Source: Bacteroidota bacterium
GTDB lineage: Bacteria > Bacteroidota > Ignavibacteria > Ignavibacteriales > Ignavibacteriaceae
Direction: 5' to 3'
Assembly (NCBI GenBank): GCA_022573715.1
Contig: JACZTL010000007.1
Location: forward strand, 1-64,000
DNA length: 64,000 nt
Shown here: positions 35,786-45,379 of the stretch, one piece after another
Position numbering within the stretch: position 1 is the first letter of the stretch
How the letters are laid out: every line of letters begins with the position of its first letter
The notes under the pieces: model-generated
Database searches by the model: none
The model's input: only the letters and a program-made list of their open reading frames with translations
What the model was told of the DNA's origin: nothing
Position numbers and translations under genes: made by a program

Positions 35786-36487
35786 TTAAGGATTAGAGGG
35801 CCTGATATCAATTTCGCTTATAAGTGCATTCTCTGGTAGTTGCAAAATAACTGATACCGCTTCAGCAATATCTTCTGAATGTAAAATTTTAGGGTTATTT
35901 TTTCTGTGACCGGTAAAGAATTCCGTATCAACAGACCCGGGGCAAACAGCTGCTACTTTTACTCCCGACTCTCTAACTTCCAACATTAATGAACGGGTAA
36001 AACCCATTAAGGCATGTTTGGTCGCTGCATACATAGTACCGTTCACAAAAGAATTTTTTCCAGCTAAAGAAGAAATATTTATTATTGTACCTGAATGCCT
36101 TTCTATCATTTGATTTATAACTGCTTTTGTAAAATTATAAACACCGTAAATATTTACATTCATTTGCTTTTGAAAATCTTCTAATGTCGAATCAACAAAT
36201 TTTTTGAATATGCCTATTCCGGCATTATTAACTAAAATATCTATTTTTTTTCTTTCTACTAAAATTTTGTTGATTGAATTATTTACAAAATCAACATCAG
36301 TAACATCTCCGGCATAATAGTCACAGAAAACATCAAATTGGTTTATATCGGATTTAACTTTTTTTAAAGCCTCTTCATCTCTTCCAAAAATAATAACATC
36401 ATTTCCTTCTTTCGCTAAGCGAAGTGCAATTGCTCTACCTATTCCCCTGCTTGCACCGGTTACAACAGCTAATTTTCTTTCACTCAT
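35786..36487 (-). CDS. Short-chain dehydrogenase/reductase (sepiapterin-reductase candidate)
   Basis: The start was chosen at the ATG at 36487 ([11 protein letters not shown]), preceded by AAGGAG; the alternative at 36532 is less likely. The 233-residue protein has TGASRGIGRAI (NADP site), NNAG, the catalytic Ser in INISSLAG and YAATK. It overlaps the upstream SDR gene by 8 bases. That gene in turn overlaps folE, so the pair lies at the end of a pterin operon (PTPS, folE). A reductase step to tetrahydrobiopterin is plausible but not proven by sequence. Confidence 0.8.
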   Translation of the reverse strand: MSERKLAVVTGASRGIGRAIALRLAKEGNDVIIFGRDEEALKKVKSDINQFDVFCDYYAGDVTDVDFVNNSINKILVERKKIDILVNNAGIGIFKKFVDSTLEDFQKQMNVNIYGVYNFTKAVINQMIERHSGTIINISSLAGKNSFVNGTMYAATKHALMGFTRSLMLEVRESGVKVAAVCPGSVDTEFFTGHRKNNPKILHSEDIAEAVSVILQLPENALISEIDIRPSNP

Positions 36488-37202
36488 CAATATCTCCTTG
36501 TATGGGACGAAGAGTAATTTCTTCGGGTACAATATTTCGTTTTTGTAAATATATCCACACTAAAAGTTGAGCAAGATCTTCCGGCTGCATCATTTCATCG
36601 GATTTCTTATTCCGAATCTCTGCAGGCCACATCGGTGTTTCTGTTGCACCCGGTAAAATATTGATGACTCTTATGTTATGCTTTCTAACTTCTTCTCTTA
36701 ATACCTTTGTGTAACCGAGCAAACCTATTTTGCTTGCTGTATATATGCTGCTTCGCTCAAATAGTTTTTCAGTAACAACTGAAAGCACATTTATAATTGT
36801 TCCGCCCCCGTTTTTAATCATATGAGGAAGAATTTGTTTAATTGTAAAAATTGAGCCCATCAAATTAGTGTTTATCACATCTTTAATTTCTTGAATTGAA
36901 TTGTCTTCTGCATACTTAAATGTTGAAATTCCAGCACTATTTATCAAACAATTTATTTGGTTTGCTGCAGTTATTTTTTTAACCACCTGAACAACATTTG
37001 AAGAAGAAGCAACATTGCAGGGCATAACTTCTACTTTTAATTTTTCCTTTTTTAGGTCTGAATTGAGTTTTTCAAGTCCGTTTATTCTCCTTGATGAAGC
37101 AATAACTTTACAACCGACACGAGCAAATTCCATTGCCGTTGATCTTCCGATACCGGAACTTGCTCCTGTTATCCAAACACAATTTTCATTTTTTTTTGTC
37201 AT
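36480..37202 (-). CDS. Short-chain dehydrogenase/reductase, second sepiapterin-reductase candidate
   Basis: The 240-residue SDR has [19 protein letters not shown], the catalytic Ser in VLSVVTE and YTASK. It overlaps folE by 4 bases (ATGA) and the following SDR by 8, so all three are translationally linked. Two tandem SDRs after folE and PTPS are consistent with the two carbonyl reductions needed to finish tetrahydrobiopterin. General SDR annotation remains the safe call. Confidence 0.8.
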   Translation of the reverse strand: MTKKNENCVWITGASSGIGRSTAMEFARVGCKVIASSRRINGLEKLNSDLKKEKLKVEVMPCNVASSSNVVQVVKKITAANQINCLINSAGISTFKYAEDNSIQEIKDVINTNLMGSIFTIKQILPHMIKNGGGTIINVLSVVTEKLFERSSIYTASKIGLLGYTKVLREEVRKHNIRVINILPGATETPMWPAEIRNKKSDEMMQPEDLAQLLVWIYLQKRNIVPEEITLRPIQGDIDE

Positions 37203-37768
37203 AGATTTTTATGTGCTATTAAATTCAAGAATTCAGTTCTTGTTCTGGCGTCTTCTTTAAAGATACCGTGAACGGCACTTGCAGTTGCAGAAGAATTCTG
37301 CTTTTGAACGCCCCGCATCATCATGCACATATGATACGCTTCAGACACTACTGCAACACCCTGTGGTTCAAGGTATTCGTTTAAAGTATCCGCAATTTGC
37401 TGTGTCATTCTTTCCTGTACCTGTAATCGCCGAGAAAATACATCAACAATTCTAGGAATTTTACTCAACCCAACTATCTTACCATCCGGAATGTACGCAA
37501 TATGGATTTTTCCGTAAAACGGGAGCATATGATGTTCACAAAGAGAATAAAAATCAATGTTTTTTACTAAGACCATCTCGTCATATTTTTCATTGAAAAT
37601 TGCTCCGTTAAGTACTTCTGAAATATCTTTTTGATAACCGGAAGTTAAAAATTCGTATGCTTTTGCCACTCTATGGGGTGTTTTTAATAAACCATCACGT
37701 TTTGGGTCCTCACCTATTTCTTTCAAAATATTATTAACTGATTCTTCTATTTTCTTTTTATCTAACAT
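37199..37768 (-). CDS. folE: GTP cyclohydrolase I
   Basis: The start is the ATG at 37768 ([11 protein letters not shown]), just after the PTPS stop; the reading from 37846 runs into that gene. At 189 residues it has the family zinc and catalytic residues: [39 protein letters not shown] and HMCMMMRGV. It makes dihydroneopterin triphosphate from GTP. Its place between PTPS and two SDRs favours tetrahydrobiopterin over folate as the main product, although it can feed both. Confidence 0.95.
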   Translation of the reverse strand: MLDKKKIEESVNNILKEIGEDPKRDGLLKTPHRVAKAYEFLTSGYQKDISEVLNGAIFNEKYDEMVLVKNIDFYSLCEHHMLPFYGKIHIAYIPDGKIVGLSKIPRIVDVFSRRLQVQERMTQQIADTLNEYLEPQGVAVVSEAYHMCMMMRGVQKQNSSATASAVHGIFKEDARTRTEFLNLIAHKNL

Positions 37769-37769
37769 C

Positions 37770-38174
37770 TTAGCCTCTGTATTCAAAGTAATTCTTTTCT
37801 GTTTCATATAGTTTAACAGAATAAAGATTGCCTTGTTTAATTTCATTTACCAATTGCTCCCAAATAGCAATTACAATGTTTTCCGAAGTAGGGATCACAC
37901 CTTGCATAAAGTCTGTTTCTATATTAAGATTTTTGTGATCCATTTTATCGATTACTTTTTCGCGTATAACTCTCTTTAAGTCTTTTTGATCAATAACGAA
38001 GCCGGTTGATTCATCAACTTCCCCTTTTACAACTACTTCCAATACATAATTATGTCCGTGCCAATTCGGATTGCTGCATTTTCCAAAAATCCTAAGATTT
38101 TCTTCATCGGAATAATTAGGATTATACAATCTGTGAGCGGCATTAAAAGTTTCCCTTCGTGTTACATAAACCAT
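37770..38174 (-). CDS. 6-pyruvoyltetrahydropterin synthase (PTPS/QueD family)
   Basis: The 134-residue enzyme has the zinc histidines (TFNAAHRL and WHGHNY) and the catalytic cysteine in [14 protein letters not shown], then [30 protein letters not shown] and [11 protein letters not shown]. The spacing GKCxNPNxHGHNY resembles animal-type PTPS more than short QueD. It is followed after one base by folE. Together with an aromatic hydroxylase 1.5 kb upstream this suggests biopterin synthesis. Queuosine synthesis is the alternative, but no queC or queE is nearby. Confidence 0.85.
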   Translation of the reverse strand: MVYVTRRETFNAAHRLYNPNYSDEENLRIFGKCSNPNWHGHNYVLEVVVKGEVDESTGFVIDQKDLKRVIREKVIDKMDHKNLNIETDFMQGVIPTSENIVIAIWEQLVNEIKQGNLYSVKLYETEKNYFEYRG

Positions 38175-38176
38175 AA

Positions 38177-38635
38177 TTAACTCCGAAGTGCTTCTAAAAC
38201 TTCTATGTTGTGATTAGTAACTTTTACTTTTGGAAAGATTTTCTTCAATTTTCCTTTCTCATCAATAATAAAAGTTGAACGAACGATTCCCATATATTTT
38301 CTTCCGTACATACTTTTTTCCTGCCAAACGCCGTATTTTTCCAATACTTTTTTATTTTCATCGCTTAACAATGCAAATTGTAATTTATACTTTTCGATAA
38401 ATTTTTTGTGTCTTACTTCAGAATCTGCACTTACACCCAAAATTACAGCGTTTTCTTTTTTAATTTCATCAAAATCATCTCTGAAATTGCAAGCTTCTTT
38501 CGTACAACCCGGTGTATCGTCTTTTGGATAAAAATAAAGCACAACTTGCTTGCCTAAAAAATCTTTTAATGATACTGATTTACCGGATTGATCTTTTAAT
38601 GTAAACTGCGGTGCTTTATTGCCCTCTTTTAACAT
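38177..38635 (-). CDS. bcp: Thiol peroxidase of the Bcp/PrxQ type
   Basis: The 152-residue peroxiredoxin has the active-site stretch [20 protein letters not shown] with the peroxidatic and resolving cysteines five residues apart, as in atypical two-Cys Bcp proteins. It reduces peroxides using thioredoxin. It follows another peroxiredoxin by 16 bases and precedes the pterin genes by 2, so it is in the same operon; protection of oxidation-prone pterins is a possible reason. Confidence 0.93.
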   Translation of the reverse strand: MLKEGNKAPQFTLKDQSGKSVSLKDFLGKQVVLYFYPKDDTPGCTKEACNFRDDFDEIKKENAVILGVSADSEVRHKKFIEKYKLQFALLSDENKKVLEKYGVWQEKSMYGRKYMGIVRSTFIIDEKGKLKKIFPKVKVTNHNIEVLEALRS

Positions 38636-38651
38636 TTATTTTTCTCCTTCT

Positions 38652-39125
38652 TTATTCACTTAATGCTTTCTTAATTGCTTCGTAACTTGGTTCATTGCCT
38701 GCATCTTCCAATACTTCGGTATATTTTATATTTCCGTCCTTATCGATAACGAATGCGGATCTTTTTGCTACACCTTTAAAATCTAATTTACCGGGAACAA
38801 AAACATCGTACAAAGCACCGTAACTTGCAGAAACTTCTTTATTAAAATCACTAAGCAAAGGAAAATTATAATTGTTCTTTTCTGCCCACATTTGCAATGC
38901 AAAAGGACTGTCAACGCTTACACCCAATACTTGAGCATTGAGGTCTTCGTAACTTTTTAACTCATCTCTGAAAGTACACATTTCTTTTGTACAGGTTCCT
39001 GTGTTTGCAAGAGGAAAAAATAAAAGTACTACATTCTTACCTCTGAAATCACTTAATGAAACTTTCTCAACATTACTGTTTAACAAACTAAAATCGGGTG
39101 CTTTATCACCTACTTTTAATAACAT
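38652..39125 (-). CDS. Peroxiredoxin (AhpE/alkyl-hydroperoxide type)
   Basis: The 157-residue protein has the AhpC/TSA fold with [21 protein letters not shown], containing the peroxidatic cysteine in the T-x-x-C context and a nearby second cysteine. It differs from the adjacent Bcp in the active loop (NTGTCT for TPGCT), so the two are not recent duplicates. A GGAG-type ribosome site precedes it. Confidence 0.88.
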   Translation of the reverse strand: MLLKVGDKAPDFSLLNSNVEKVSLSDFRGKNVVLLFFPLANTGTCTKEMCTFRDELKSYEDLNAQVLGVSVDSPFALQMWAEKNNYNFPLLSDFNKEVSASYGALYDVFVPGKLDFKGVAKRSAFVIDKDGNIKYTEVLEDAGNEPSYEAIKKALSE

Positions 39126-39238
39126 ACTTTTCTCCTTTGTAATAAATTAATTTGAATAAATAGAATTTAAGTTACATTTTTTAAGAAAATTAAGCTACTT
39201 ATTTAAGAATGAATTTGATGTGATATATTTAACTTTTG

Positions 39239-39559
39239 CTAATCCTTAGAAGTGTCCAAAGATTTAGTTCCAAACAATATCTCAAAAAATAATTTAAAAT
39301 CAGATAATAGACTCCAAAGAGGATAAGAAAAAGTTAACGGTTTATTCTTTTCAAAAAAGAAATGACCTACCCATGCAAACACGTATCCAACAATTGGAAC
39401 TAAAAGCCAATTAAGTATTGAACCGTAAAAGACTGCCAAGAGAAAGAATGTTAACACCAGCGTTGTCCCAATAAAATGAAGGGTCCTGCAAGTTTTATTT
39501 TTATGTTCTGATAAATAGTAAACATAAAATTCTTGAAATGAATTAAATTTATTATCCAT
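39239..39559 (-). CDS. DUF962/Mpo1-like membrane protein
   Basis: The 106-residue protein has two to three membrane segments and the family histidines: YLSEHKNKTCRTLHFIGT near the N-terminus and VGHFFFEKNKPLTF in the second half. Yeast Mpo1 is an iron-dependent dioxygenase acting on 2-hydroxy fatty acids. Bacterial members are mostly uncharacterised. It sits between the peroxiredoxins and the aromatic hydroxylase on the same strand. Confidence 0.85.
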   Translation of the reverse strand: MDNKFNSFQEFYVYYLSEHKNKTCRTLHFIGTTLVLTFFLLAVFYGSILNWLLVPIVGYVFAWVGHFFFEKNKPLTFSYPLWSLLSDFKLFFEILFGTKSLDTSKD

Positions 39560-39620
39560 AATACAATTTGAAATTAATTTTTAATTTCTAATTCCCGCCA
39601 CGTCGGACAAGTCTAATTTC

Positions 39621-40439
39621 TTATTTTAGCCCTTTACTTTTAGTCCAATCTCTAAATCCTTCTTCCAATTGCTCAAACGATTCAATTGCAAATAAAATTG
39701 GTTGCAGATGCCATACATCATAATCCTGATGAATAATTTTTTCAACATTAAAATCAACAACTTCAACAGCATCGGAAAGTGAATGCTGCACTTCTTCTTT
39801 TGAGGATAATATACCTGCTCCATAAATTCTAAGTTCATCAGGATTTTTAATCAACCCAAATTCGACAGTAAACCAGTGGAATGTTTCAAGATATTTGCTA
39901 TCCATTCCCTCTGCATTTAATGCTGCTTCACCGAAAGTTTGATAAAATGAAGCAAAGTTTTTATTTGTTAGCAAAGGCATATGCCCAAACATATCGTGGA
40001 AACAGTCCGGTGCTGGTGTATAATCAAGTTCATCGGTACCGCGGATATAATCAGTTGAGGGAAATATTTTTTGCCTGAGAAGTTCAAAAAAATCATTCGG
40101 GTCAATCAAACTAGGAACTCTTGCTATTCTCCAGCCTGTAGCTTGTCTAAAAATATTACTTAAATCTTTTAAAGCAGGAATTTTATCGGGTGTGAATTTT
40201 AATTTTTCGATCCCCTCCAAATATTCGTTGCAAGCTCTGCCGGGTAGAAAGTCAGTTTGTCTGTCATAGAGAAATTTCCAATTATCGTTATCAGATTGAG
40301 GGTAAATTGGGTAATTTATCTCATCTCCAATTGGAACCGGTCCATCGAGTTTTTTAGGAATACACCTTGGGTCAATGCCTTCCTTTGCCGCTTTTTCATA
40401 AGCCGATAGAATTTTAGGATCTTTGATACCCTCTTTCAT
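39621..40439 (-). CDS. Aromatic amino acid hydroxylase (phenylalanine 4-monooxygenase type)
   Basis: The 272-residue protein is a catalytic domain of the pterin-dependent hydroxylases. The iron ligands are H148 and H153 (PDCFHDMFGHMPLL) and E193 (TFHWFTVEFGLI). RIARVPSLIDPNDFFELL and YTPAPD are typical family sequence. It has no regulatory domain, like other bacterial enzymes. It needs a tetrahydropterin cofactor, which the folE, PTPS and SDR genes on the same strand 1.5-4.6 kb downstream could supply. Tyrosine or tryptophan as substrate is possible. No pterin carbinolamine dehydratase was seen. Confidence 0.9.
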   Translation of the reverse strand: MKEGIKDPKILSAYEKAAKEGIDPRCIPKKLDGPVPIGDEINYPIYPQSDNDNWKFLYDRQTDFLPGRACNEYLEGIEKLKFTPDKIPALKDLSNIFRQATGWRIARVPSLIDPNDFFELLRQKIFPSTDYIRGTDELDYTPAPDCFHDMFGHMPLLTNKNFASFYQTFGEAALNAEGMDSKYLETFHWFTVEFGLIKNPDELRIYGAGILSSKEEVQHSLSDAVEVVDFNVEKIIHQDYDVWHLQPILFAIESFEQLEEGFRDWTKSKGLK

Positions 40440-40628
40440 TTTGACTCCTTGAACTTTTTATAATTAAAATATTAGTTTGCTCTAAAAAAATAAATATATC
40501 GGATTAAGGCTTTTTTTACTGATCGTTATTTCAATAGTATTAATTTGCGATTTTATTGGAACAAATTCAAACTAAATTTAATAAAAGTTAAAAATACTCT
40601 AAGTTTAAAAGTATCGCCTAACTAACAA

Positions 40629-41642
40629 TTATATAATATTTATTTCTTCTATTAGAAGAATACCAAATTTTTCTTTCACAGATTTTTTTACTTCTTCGGC
40701 AAATTCTAATACTTCTTTTCCTGTCGCATTTCCGTAATTCACAAGAATAAGTGCTTGTTTTTCAAACGAAGCAACATCGCCTTTACGTTTTCCTTTCCAT
40801 CCGCACTTTTCAATAAGCCATCCAGCTGAAATTTTTACATTTCCGGATTCTGTTTTATATCCTTTAATATCTTCAAAATCTTTTTTTAGATGCATAAATG
40901 TATTTTCGGACATTTCCGGGTTTTTGAAAAAACTTCCTGCATTTCCGATTTTGCTCGGATTAGGTAGTTTATTATTTCTAATATCACAAATTATATCACT
41001 TATTTGGGCGATAGTAGGATTTTTCATATTTCTTTTATCTATTTCATCCTTTACATGTTGATAAGATAAAATTGGGTTTGGTCTTTTTGATAAATTTAAT
41101 TGAACTGATGTAATTAAAAAATTCCCCTTAAGAGAATTTTTAAATATGCTGTCTCTATAACCAAATTGACAATCTTCCTTTATATAAGTTTTTTTAACTT
41201 TTTTAAAAAGATCATATCCGGTTAAACTGTGAAACATATTCTTTAACTCCTGTCCGTAAGCCCCGATATTTTGGATAGGCGCCGCACCAACAGTACCCGG
41301 AATTATAGATAAATTTTCAATCCCCCAATAGTTATTTCTTACACAATAATTTACTAAGTCTTGCCAAATTACACCGGCACCGGCTTCAATAAGCACTTCG
41401 TTACTGTCTTCGGTTAATTTGTTTATTCCCGGAATAGAATTCTTTAATATTAAGCCTTCATAATTTTTAGTGAAAAGTATGTTACTGCCGCCGCCGAGTA
41501 TAAATCTTTTATCCGGGTTTACTTCTGATGAAAATATTTCTTCAATTTGTTCCTCATTCTTAAGCTCAATAAAATATCTTGCTTTAACATCAATACCGAA
41601 TGTGTTGTATTTTTTTAATGATATATTTTCTTGTATTTGCAT
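40629..41642 (-). CDS. murB: UDP-N-acetylenolpyruvoylglucosamine reductase
   Basis: The 337-residue FAD enzyme makes UDP-MurNAc. It starts NISLKKYNTFGIDVKA, has the flavin-binding LGGGSNILF and IPGTVGAAPIQNIGAYG, the type I insertion with FGYRDSIFK, the proton donor serine in GNAGSFFKNP and the final glutamate near LLIEEI. All key residues are present. It is a single gene, divergent from nothing and about 70 bases after the NYN gene on the same strand. Confidence 0.95.
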   Translation of the reverse strand: MQIQENISLKKYNTFGIDVKARYFIELKNEEQIEEIFSSEVNPDKRFILGGGSNILFTKNYEGLILKNSIPGINKLTEDSNEVLIEAGAGVIWQDLVNYCVRNNYWGIENLSIIPGTVGAAPIQNIGAYGQELKNMFHSLTGYDLFKKVKKTYIKEDCQFGYRDSIFKNSLKGNFLITSVQLNLSKRPNPILSYQHVKDEIDKRNMKNPTIAQISDIICDIRNNKLPNPSKIGNAGSFFKNPEMSENTFMHLKKDFEDIKGYKTESGNVKISAGWLIEKCGWKGKRKGDVASFEKQALILVNYGNATGKEVLEFAEEVKKSVKEKFGILLIEEINII

Positions 41643-41715
41643 TTATATTTTAATTTTTACATTCTTAAGAAAAGCTAATACTCTGTCTTATATTTCATTC
41701 CAACTTAATGGCATA

Positions 41716-42354
41716 TTATTTCCAAGTTATAGGTCGTTTTAAAACGTAACCATCTTTTTTAGTTATATTTTCGGGTAATATACTTTGTTTAAATTTTCTT
41801 CTACCAATTGTAAATGAATGATTTGCTATTTGGTTTAACATAAAGGAAAACCTAGCAGGTGGGAATGCTATAATAACTTTTTTTTCTGGAAAAAGCTCAT
41901 TAATAGTAATAATTGGAGATGATAAATCGCTGTCAGCCGAAATCAGAATTGCTGTATCAAATTTATTTTGATATGCATCTTTCAACATTTCTACTGCTAT
42001 ATTAACATCAGTCATCTTTTCATTCGAAATTTCTGTTATGTTCCCACACTTACGACATTCTTTTTTATGAGACTGATATTGACCATAAAATATTTTAAAA
42101 TTCGATAGTACCTCCAAAGCTTCAATAAAGGTACCTTGTCTTTTAACTTTATCAGGTGGATGTTTTATTCTTGAAGTAAAATATTTTGTATAAACTAAAA
42201 TTTGTTCTTTTTTTACCAAACTTTTAGCAAGCTTTTTTAAATTAAGCCAATAAAATTTTTTCCATTTTTTCTCTTTCAGTCCAAAATACAAGTTAAATCC
42301 GTCTATATATACTATTACTTTTTCTTTTTTCATTTCAATCACTTGACAAGTCAT
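41716..42354 (-). CDS. NYN-domain (LabA/DUF88-like) protein
   Basis: The 212-residue protein has a PIN-like NYN fold: YIDGFNLYFGL (first acidic site, start of the domain), then DVNIAVEMLKDA and AILISADSDLSSPI. A CRKCGN pair about residue 100, with HKKEC before it, may form a zinc knuckle. NYN proteins are putative RNases. The ATG at 42333 (MKKEKVIVYIDG) is an equally good start. Function beyond nuclease potential is unknown. Confidence 0.8.
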   Translation of the reverse strand: MTCQVIEMKKEKVIVYIDGFNLYFGLKEKKWKKFYWLNLKKLAKSLVKKEQILVYTKYFTSRIKHPPDKVKRQGTFIEALEVLSNFKIFYGQYQSHKKECRKCGNITEISNEKMTDVNIAVEMLKDAYQNKFDTAILISADSDLSSPIITINELFPEKKVIIAFPPARFSFMLNQIANHSFTIGRRKFKQSILPENITKKDGYVLKRPITWK

Positions 42355-42389
42355 TCCTATATTATTAAGTTTGCTTTAGATTTACAGCG

Positions 42390-42443
42390 CTAAAGATAGC
42401 ATCTTTAGTTTGACGTCTCGCTTCGGCGGGACGTTTCTTTTTT
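42390..42443 (+). terminator. Tandem hairpins with terminator features in the mgsA leader
   Basis: Hairpin one is CTAAAGAT-AGC-ATCTTTAG (42390-42408). Hairpin two is ACGTCTCGC-TTCG-GCGGGACGT (42413-42434), followed by TTCTTTTTT. The second is a textbook intrinsic terminator on the plus strand, but no plus-strand gene precedes it. It lies in the divergent region 144 bases before mgsA. It could attenuate mgsA transcription, or be a REP-type palindrome. Confidence 0.55.
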
Positions 42444-42586
42444 AAATACTTCTGTAGAAAATCATAATTCAGCAAGGTACACGCCGGATTTCAAAATAAT
42501 TCATATTTTTCAAAAAAATACTATCTCACTAATAATAATTTAGCAATTATTTTAAATACAAATTAAATCAAATTTATTAACTTTAC

Positions 42587-43081
42587 ATGATAAAATATTT
42601 TGGGTTGAAAAAAATGAATATAAAAAACATAGCACTTGTGGCGCACGACAACAGAAAACCAGATTTGATAGAATGGGTAACATGGAATTATGAAATTTTA
42701 ATACCACACAATCTTATTTGCACGGGAACAACCGGCAGATTGGTTGAGAAAGCATTAACCAATAAATCAATCGAGAAGAAATCGGATATTAAAGTAAAAT
42801 TAACAAAATTAAAATCAGGTCCTTTGGGCGGTGACCAACAATTGGGAGCTCTGATTGTAGACAATAAAATCGATTTTATGATTTTCTTTTGGGATCCGAT
42901 GGAGCCGCACCCACACGATGTAGACGTAAAAGCATTGCTTAGAATATCTGTGCTTTACAATATTCCAATTGCGTGTAACAGATCAACAGCAGATTTTATG
43001 ATATCTTCAAAATTGATGAATGTGAACTATGAAAGGAAAATAAAAGATTACAGTTCTTATATAAAAAGAAATATAAACTAA
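42587..43081 (+). CDS. mgsA: Methylglyoxal synthase
   Basis: The 164-residue enzyme converts dihydroxyacetone phosphate to methylglyoxal when phosphate is limiting. Family motifs are IALVAHDNRKPDLIEW, GTTGRL, SGPLGGDQQLGA and FFWDPMEPHPHDVDVKALLR with the catalytic aspartate and histidine. An internal ATG at 42614 is an alternative start nearer the family N-terminus. It is one of few plus-strand genes in this part. Confidence 0.95.
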   Translation: MIKYFGLKKMNIKNIALVAHDNRKPDLIEWVTWNYEILIPHNLICTGTTGRLVEKALTNKSIEKKSDIKVKLTKLKSGPLGGDQQLGALIVDNKIDFMIFFWDPMEPHPHDVDVKALLRISVLYNIPIACNRSTADFMISSKLMNVNYERKIKDYSSYIKRNIN

Positions 43082-43102
43082 TGTTACACCATTAACGATT
43101 GA

Positions 43103-43738
43103 CTATTGACCAACTCCTTTCTTCACTTCTTCAATTGCATTCTTTGCAGTTTCAAAATCAAAGCCTTTTCTAATTAAAAATGTGATCAATTTGTTTTTTA
43201 AATTTTTATCGTCAAGTTCATCAACAGTTTTGTTTTTTATTTTTTTATTGATGTGATAAACTGCCTCTTCCATGTCATTCCCTTCCGGGAAAACTTCAGA
43301 AATAACTTGTTCGATTATTTCTTTATTAACTCTTCTTTTAATAAGCTCATTTTTGATTCTGTAACTTCCAAAACGTCTGAACTTTCGTTTATCCCTTGCA
43401 AAGGCATCGGCGAATTCACAATCGTTTAAATAATTTTTATCTTCTAATTCATTAAGAACAATATTTATTAATTCAGATTCATATCCCTTGCTTTTTAGTT
43501 TTGTTGTTAGTTCATATCTTGAATGGAGCCTTCTTCCCAAATAAGAGTAAGCCCTTTGTTTGATAAAAAATAATTGATTTTCTTTTATTAAAAAAGAAGA
43601 AAGGTCGTCTGAAATTTGATCTCCTTTACGAAGACCATTTTTCAAAACGACCTCTTTAGAAAGAAATAATTTCTCACCATCTTCTAAATGAACGATAACA
43701 TTTTTATCGTTCTTGCTAATTATCCTCTCAATTTTCAT
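43103..43738 (-). CDS. recX: RecX regulator of RecA
   Basis: The 211-residue protein has the three-helix repeats of RecX: AYSYLGRRLHSRYELTTKLK, YLNDCEFADAFARDKRKF and RFGSYRIKNELIKR. RecX limits RecA filament growth. It lies 47 bases after recA on the same strand, the common order. Confidence 0.92.
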   Translation of the reverse strand: MKIERIISKNDKNVIVHLEDGEKLFLSKEVVLKNGLRKGDQISDDLSSFLIKENQLFFIKQRAYSYLGRRLHSRYELTTKLKSKGYESELINIVLNELEDKNYLNDCEFADAFARDKRKFRRFGSYRIKNELIKRRVNKEIIEQVISEVFPEGNDMEEAVYHINKKIKNKTVDELDDKNLKNKLITFLIRKGFDFETAKNAIEEVKKGVGQ

Positions 43739-43785
43739 TGAGTCTTAAAATATTCTATGAGATAAATCACTTAGAAATATCCCAA

Positions 43786-44820
43786 TCAGCTTTTACTTTC
43801 TTCGGCAACAGGTTTGGGCTTTTCTTCAACCATTCCTAATTTTTCTTTAACTTCTTTTTCCAATTTTTTATATAATGCTGTATCTTCATTTAACTTTGTT
43901 CTTAATTGTTCTCTGCCTTGAAAGCGGTCTTCTCCGTAAGTGAACCATGCACCGCCTTTCTTTACTATTCCATGTTCAACACCGAGATCAATTAAATCTC
44001 CCGATTTACTAATGCCTTCGTTATAAAGGATATCAAACTCTACTTGTTTGAAAGGAGGTGCTACCTTACTTTTAACAATTTTTACTTTTGTTCTGTTACC
44101 TATTACATCTGTTCCGTCTTTTATAGCTGCAATTCTTCGTATATCCATTCTGACTGAAGCATAAAATTTAAGTGCGTTACCGCCTGTTGTTGTTTCATGA
44201 CTACCGAACATCACACCTATTTTACTCCTTAATTGGTTAATAAAAATTAAAGATGTATTAGACTTAGAAATTGCTCCTGCTAATTTTCTTAGAGCCTGTG
44301 ACATCAACCTTGCCTGCATTGCCATGGTTGGGTCTCCCATTTCACCTTCAATTTCAGAACGAGGAACTAATGCCGCAACAGAATCAATAACAATTACATC
44401 TAATGCATTACTGCGGACCAAGGTATCGGTTATTTCAAGTGCCTGCTCACCAAAGTCAGGTTGTGCTAATAACAGATTTGGTATATCAACCCCGAGTTGT
44501 TTTGCATAATTTACATCGAGAGCATGTTCTGCATCAATAAATGCGGCAAGTCCGCCTTTCTTTTGTGCTTCCGCAATTATATGAAGACAAAGTGTTGTTT
44601 TACCGCTTGATTCAGGCCCGTAAATTTCGGTTACCCTTCCTCTTGGTACTCCGCCAATACCCAAGGCATGATCTAATGAAAGAGCACCGGTTGGAATAGA
44701 TTCAATATTATTGATTACACCGTCACCAAGTTTCATAATTGCACCTTTGCCGTAAGTTTTTTCTATGCTGGCAATTGCATCATCAATAATTTTTAATTTT
44801 TGTTCTCTATCTGAGCCCAT
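43786..44820 (-). CDS. recA: Recombinase RecA
   Basis: The 344-residue protein has [13 protein letters not shown] (Walker A), [22 protein letters not shown] (split: Walker B VIVIDSV), the DNA-binding loop region [17 protein letters not shown] and [11 protein letters not shown]. It promotes strand exchange and the SOS response. It is followed by recX and preceded by the remains of thpR and by cinA, the common cinA-thpR-recA cluster. No clear LexA box was seen in the short upstream gap. Confidence 0.97.
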   Translation of the reverse strand: MGSDREQKLKIIDDAIASIEKTYGKGAIMKLGDGVINNIESIPTGALSLDHALGIGGVPRGRVTEIYGPESSGKTTLCLHIIAEAQKKGGLAAFIDAEHALDVNYAKQLGVDIPNLLLAQPDFGEQALEITDTLVRSNALDVIVIDSVAALVPRSEIEGEMGDPTMAMQARLMSQALRKLAGAISKSNTSLIFINQLRSKIGVMFGSHETTTGGNALKFYASVRMDIRRIAAIKDGTDVIGNRTKVKIVKSKVAPPFKQVEFDILYNEGISKSGDLIDLGVEHGIVKKGGAWFTYGEDRFQGREQLRTKLNEDTALYKKLEKEVKEKLGMVEEKPKPVAEESKS

Positions 44821-44832
44821 TATACCTCCGAT

Positions 44833-45379
44833 TCAATTTAGTTTTAAAATTTTTATGTCTTTATATTGTGAACCTTGAGGTAAAAGTTTGCTCTCTACGA
44901 TTGCAATTTCATCTGCAACAAAGTTTTCCTCAGGTATCTTATAATTTTTAAATAATTCTATAAAATTATTTTGCACACTTTGTTTTATTCTCAACAAAGT
45001 AAGATGTGCTTTAAAATCTCTTTCATCCTTTAAAATAGAAATTTTTTCCAAAGCATTATTGATATCTTTAACTAATGCATTTAATTCCGGATTTGCCCTT
45101 AGTCCAAGCCATAAAATTTTCGGCTCCTTTTTGATAGAAAAGAATCCGAAATTACCTAAACTGCAATTTAGTGTTTTATAATTAGATATAAACCCTAATG
45201 CATCAATAATTTTATCAATAGTATCATTTTTAACATCACCGATAAATTTTAAAGTAATGTGTAATTTATTTATCGGTTCCCATTTAAAATTTTGATAATC
45301 TGGATAAATTTTTATTCTATAAGAGATTATTTTTTTGAATATATTCAGGAATTTTTAATGCAATAAAAATCCTTCTCAT
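44833..45379 (-). pseudogene. thpR: RNA 2',3'-cyclic phosphodiesterase, frameshifted in an A7 run
   Basis: Reading from the ATG at 45379 gives MRRIFIALKIPEYIQK, then a frameshift at a run of seven A (45330-45336). With six A the frame continues IISYRIKIYPDYQNF to the end at 44833. Both catalytic HxT motifs of the 2H family are then present: LHITLKFIGD and AHLTLLR. The 72 codons from a TTG at 45051 are only the C-terminal third. The position between cinA and recA is the family's usual one. The break is either a recent mutation or a homopolymer error. Confidence 0.88.

Noticed and set aside
39626-39838. 70-residue ORF inside the aromatic hydroxylase gene on the same strand
   Set aside because: Out-of-frame shadow of a fully conserved enzyme.
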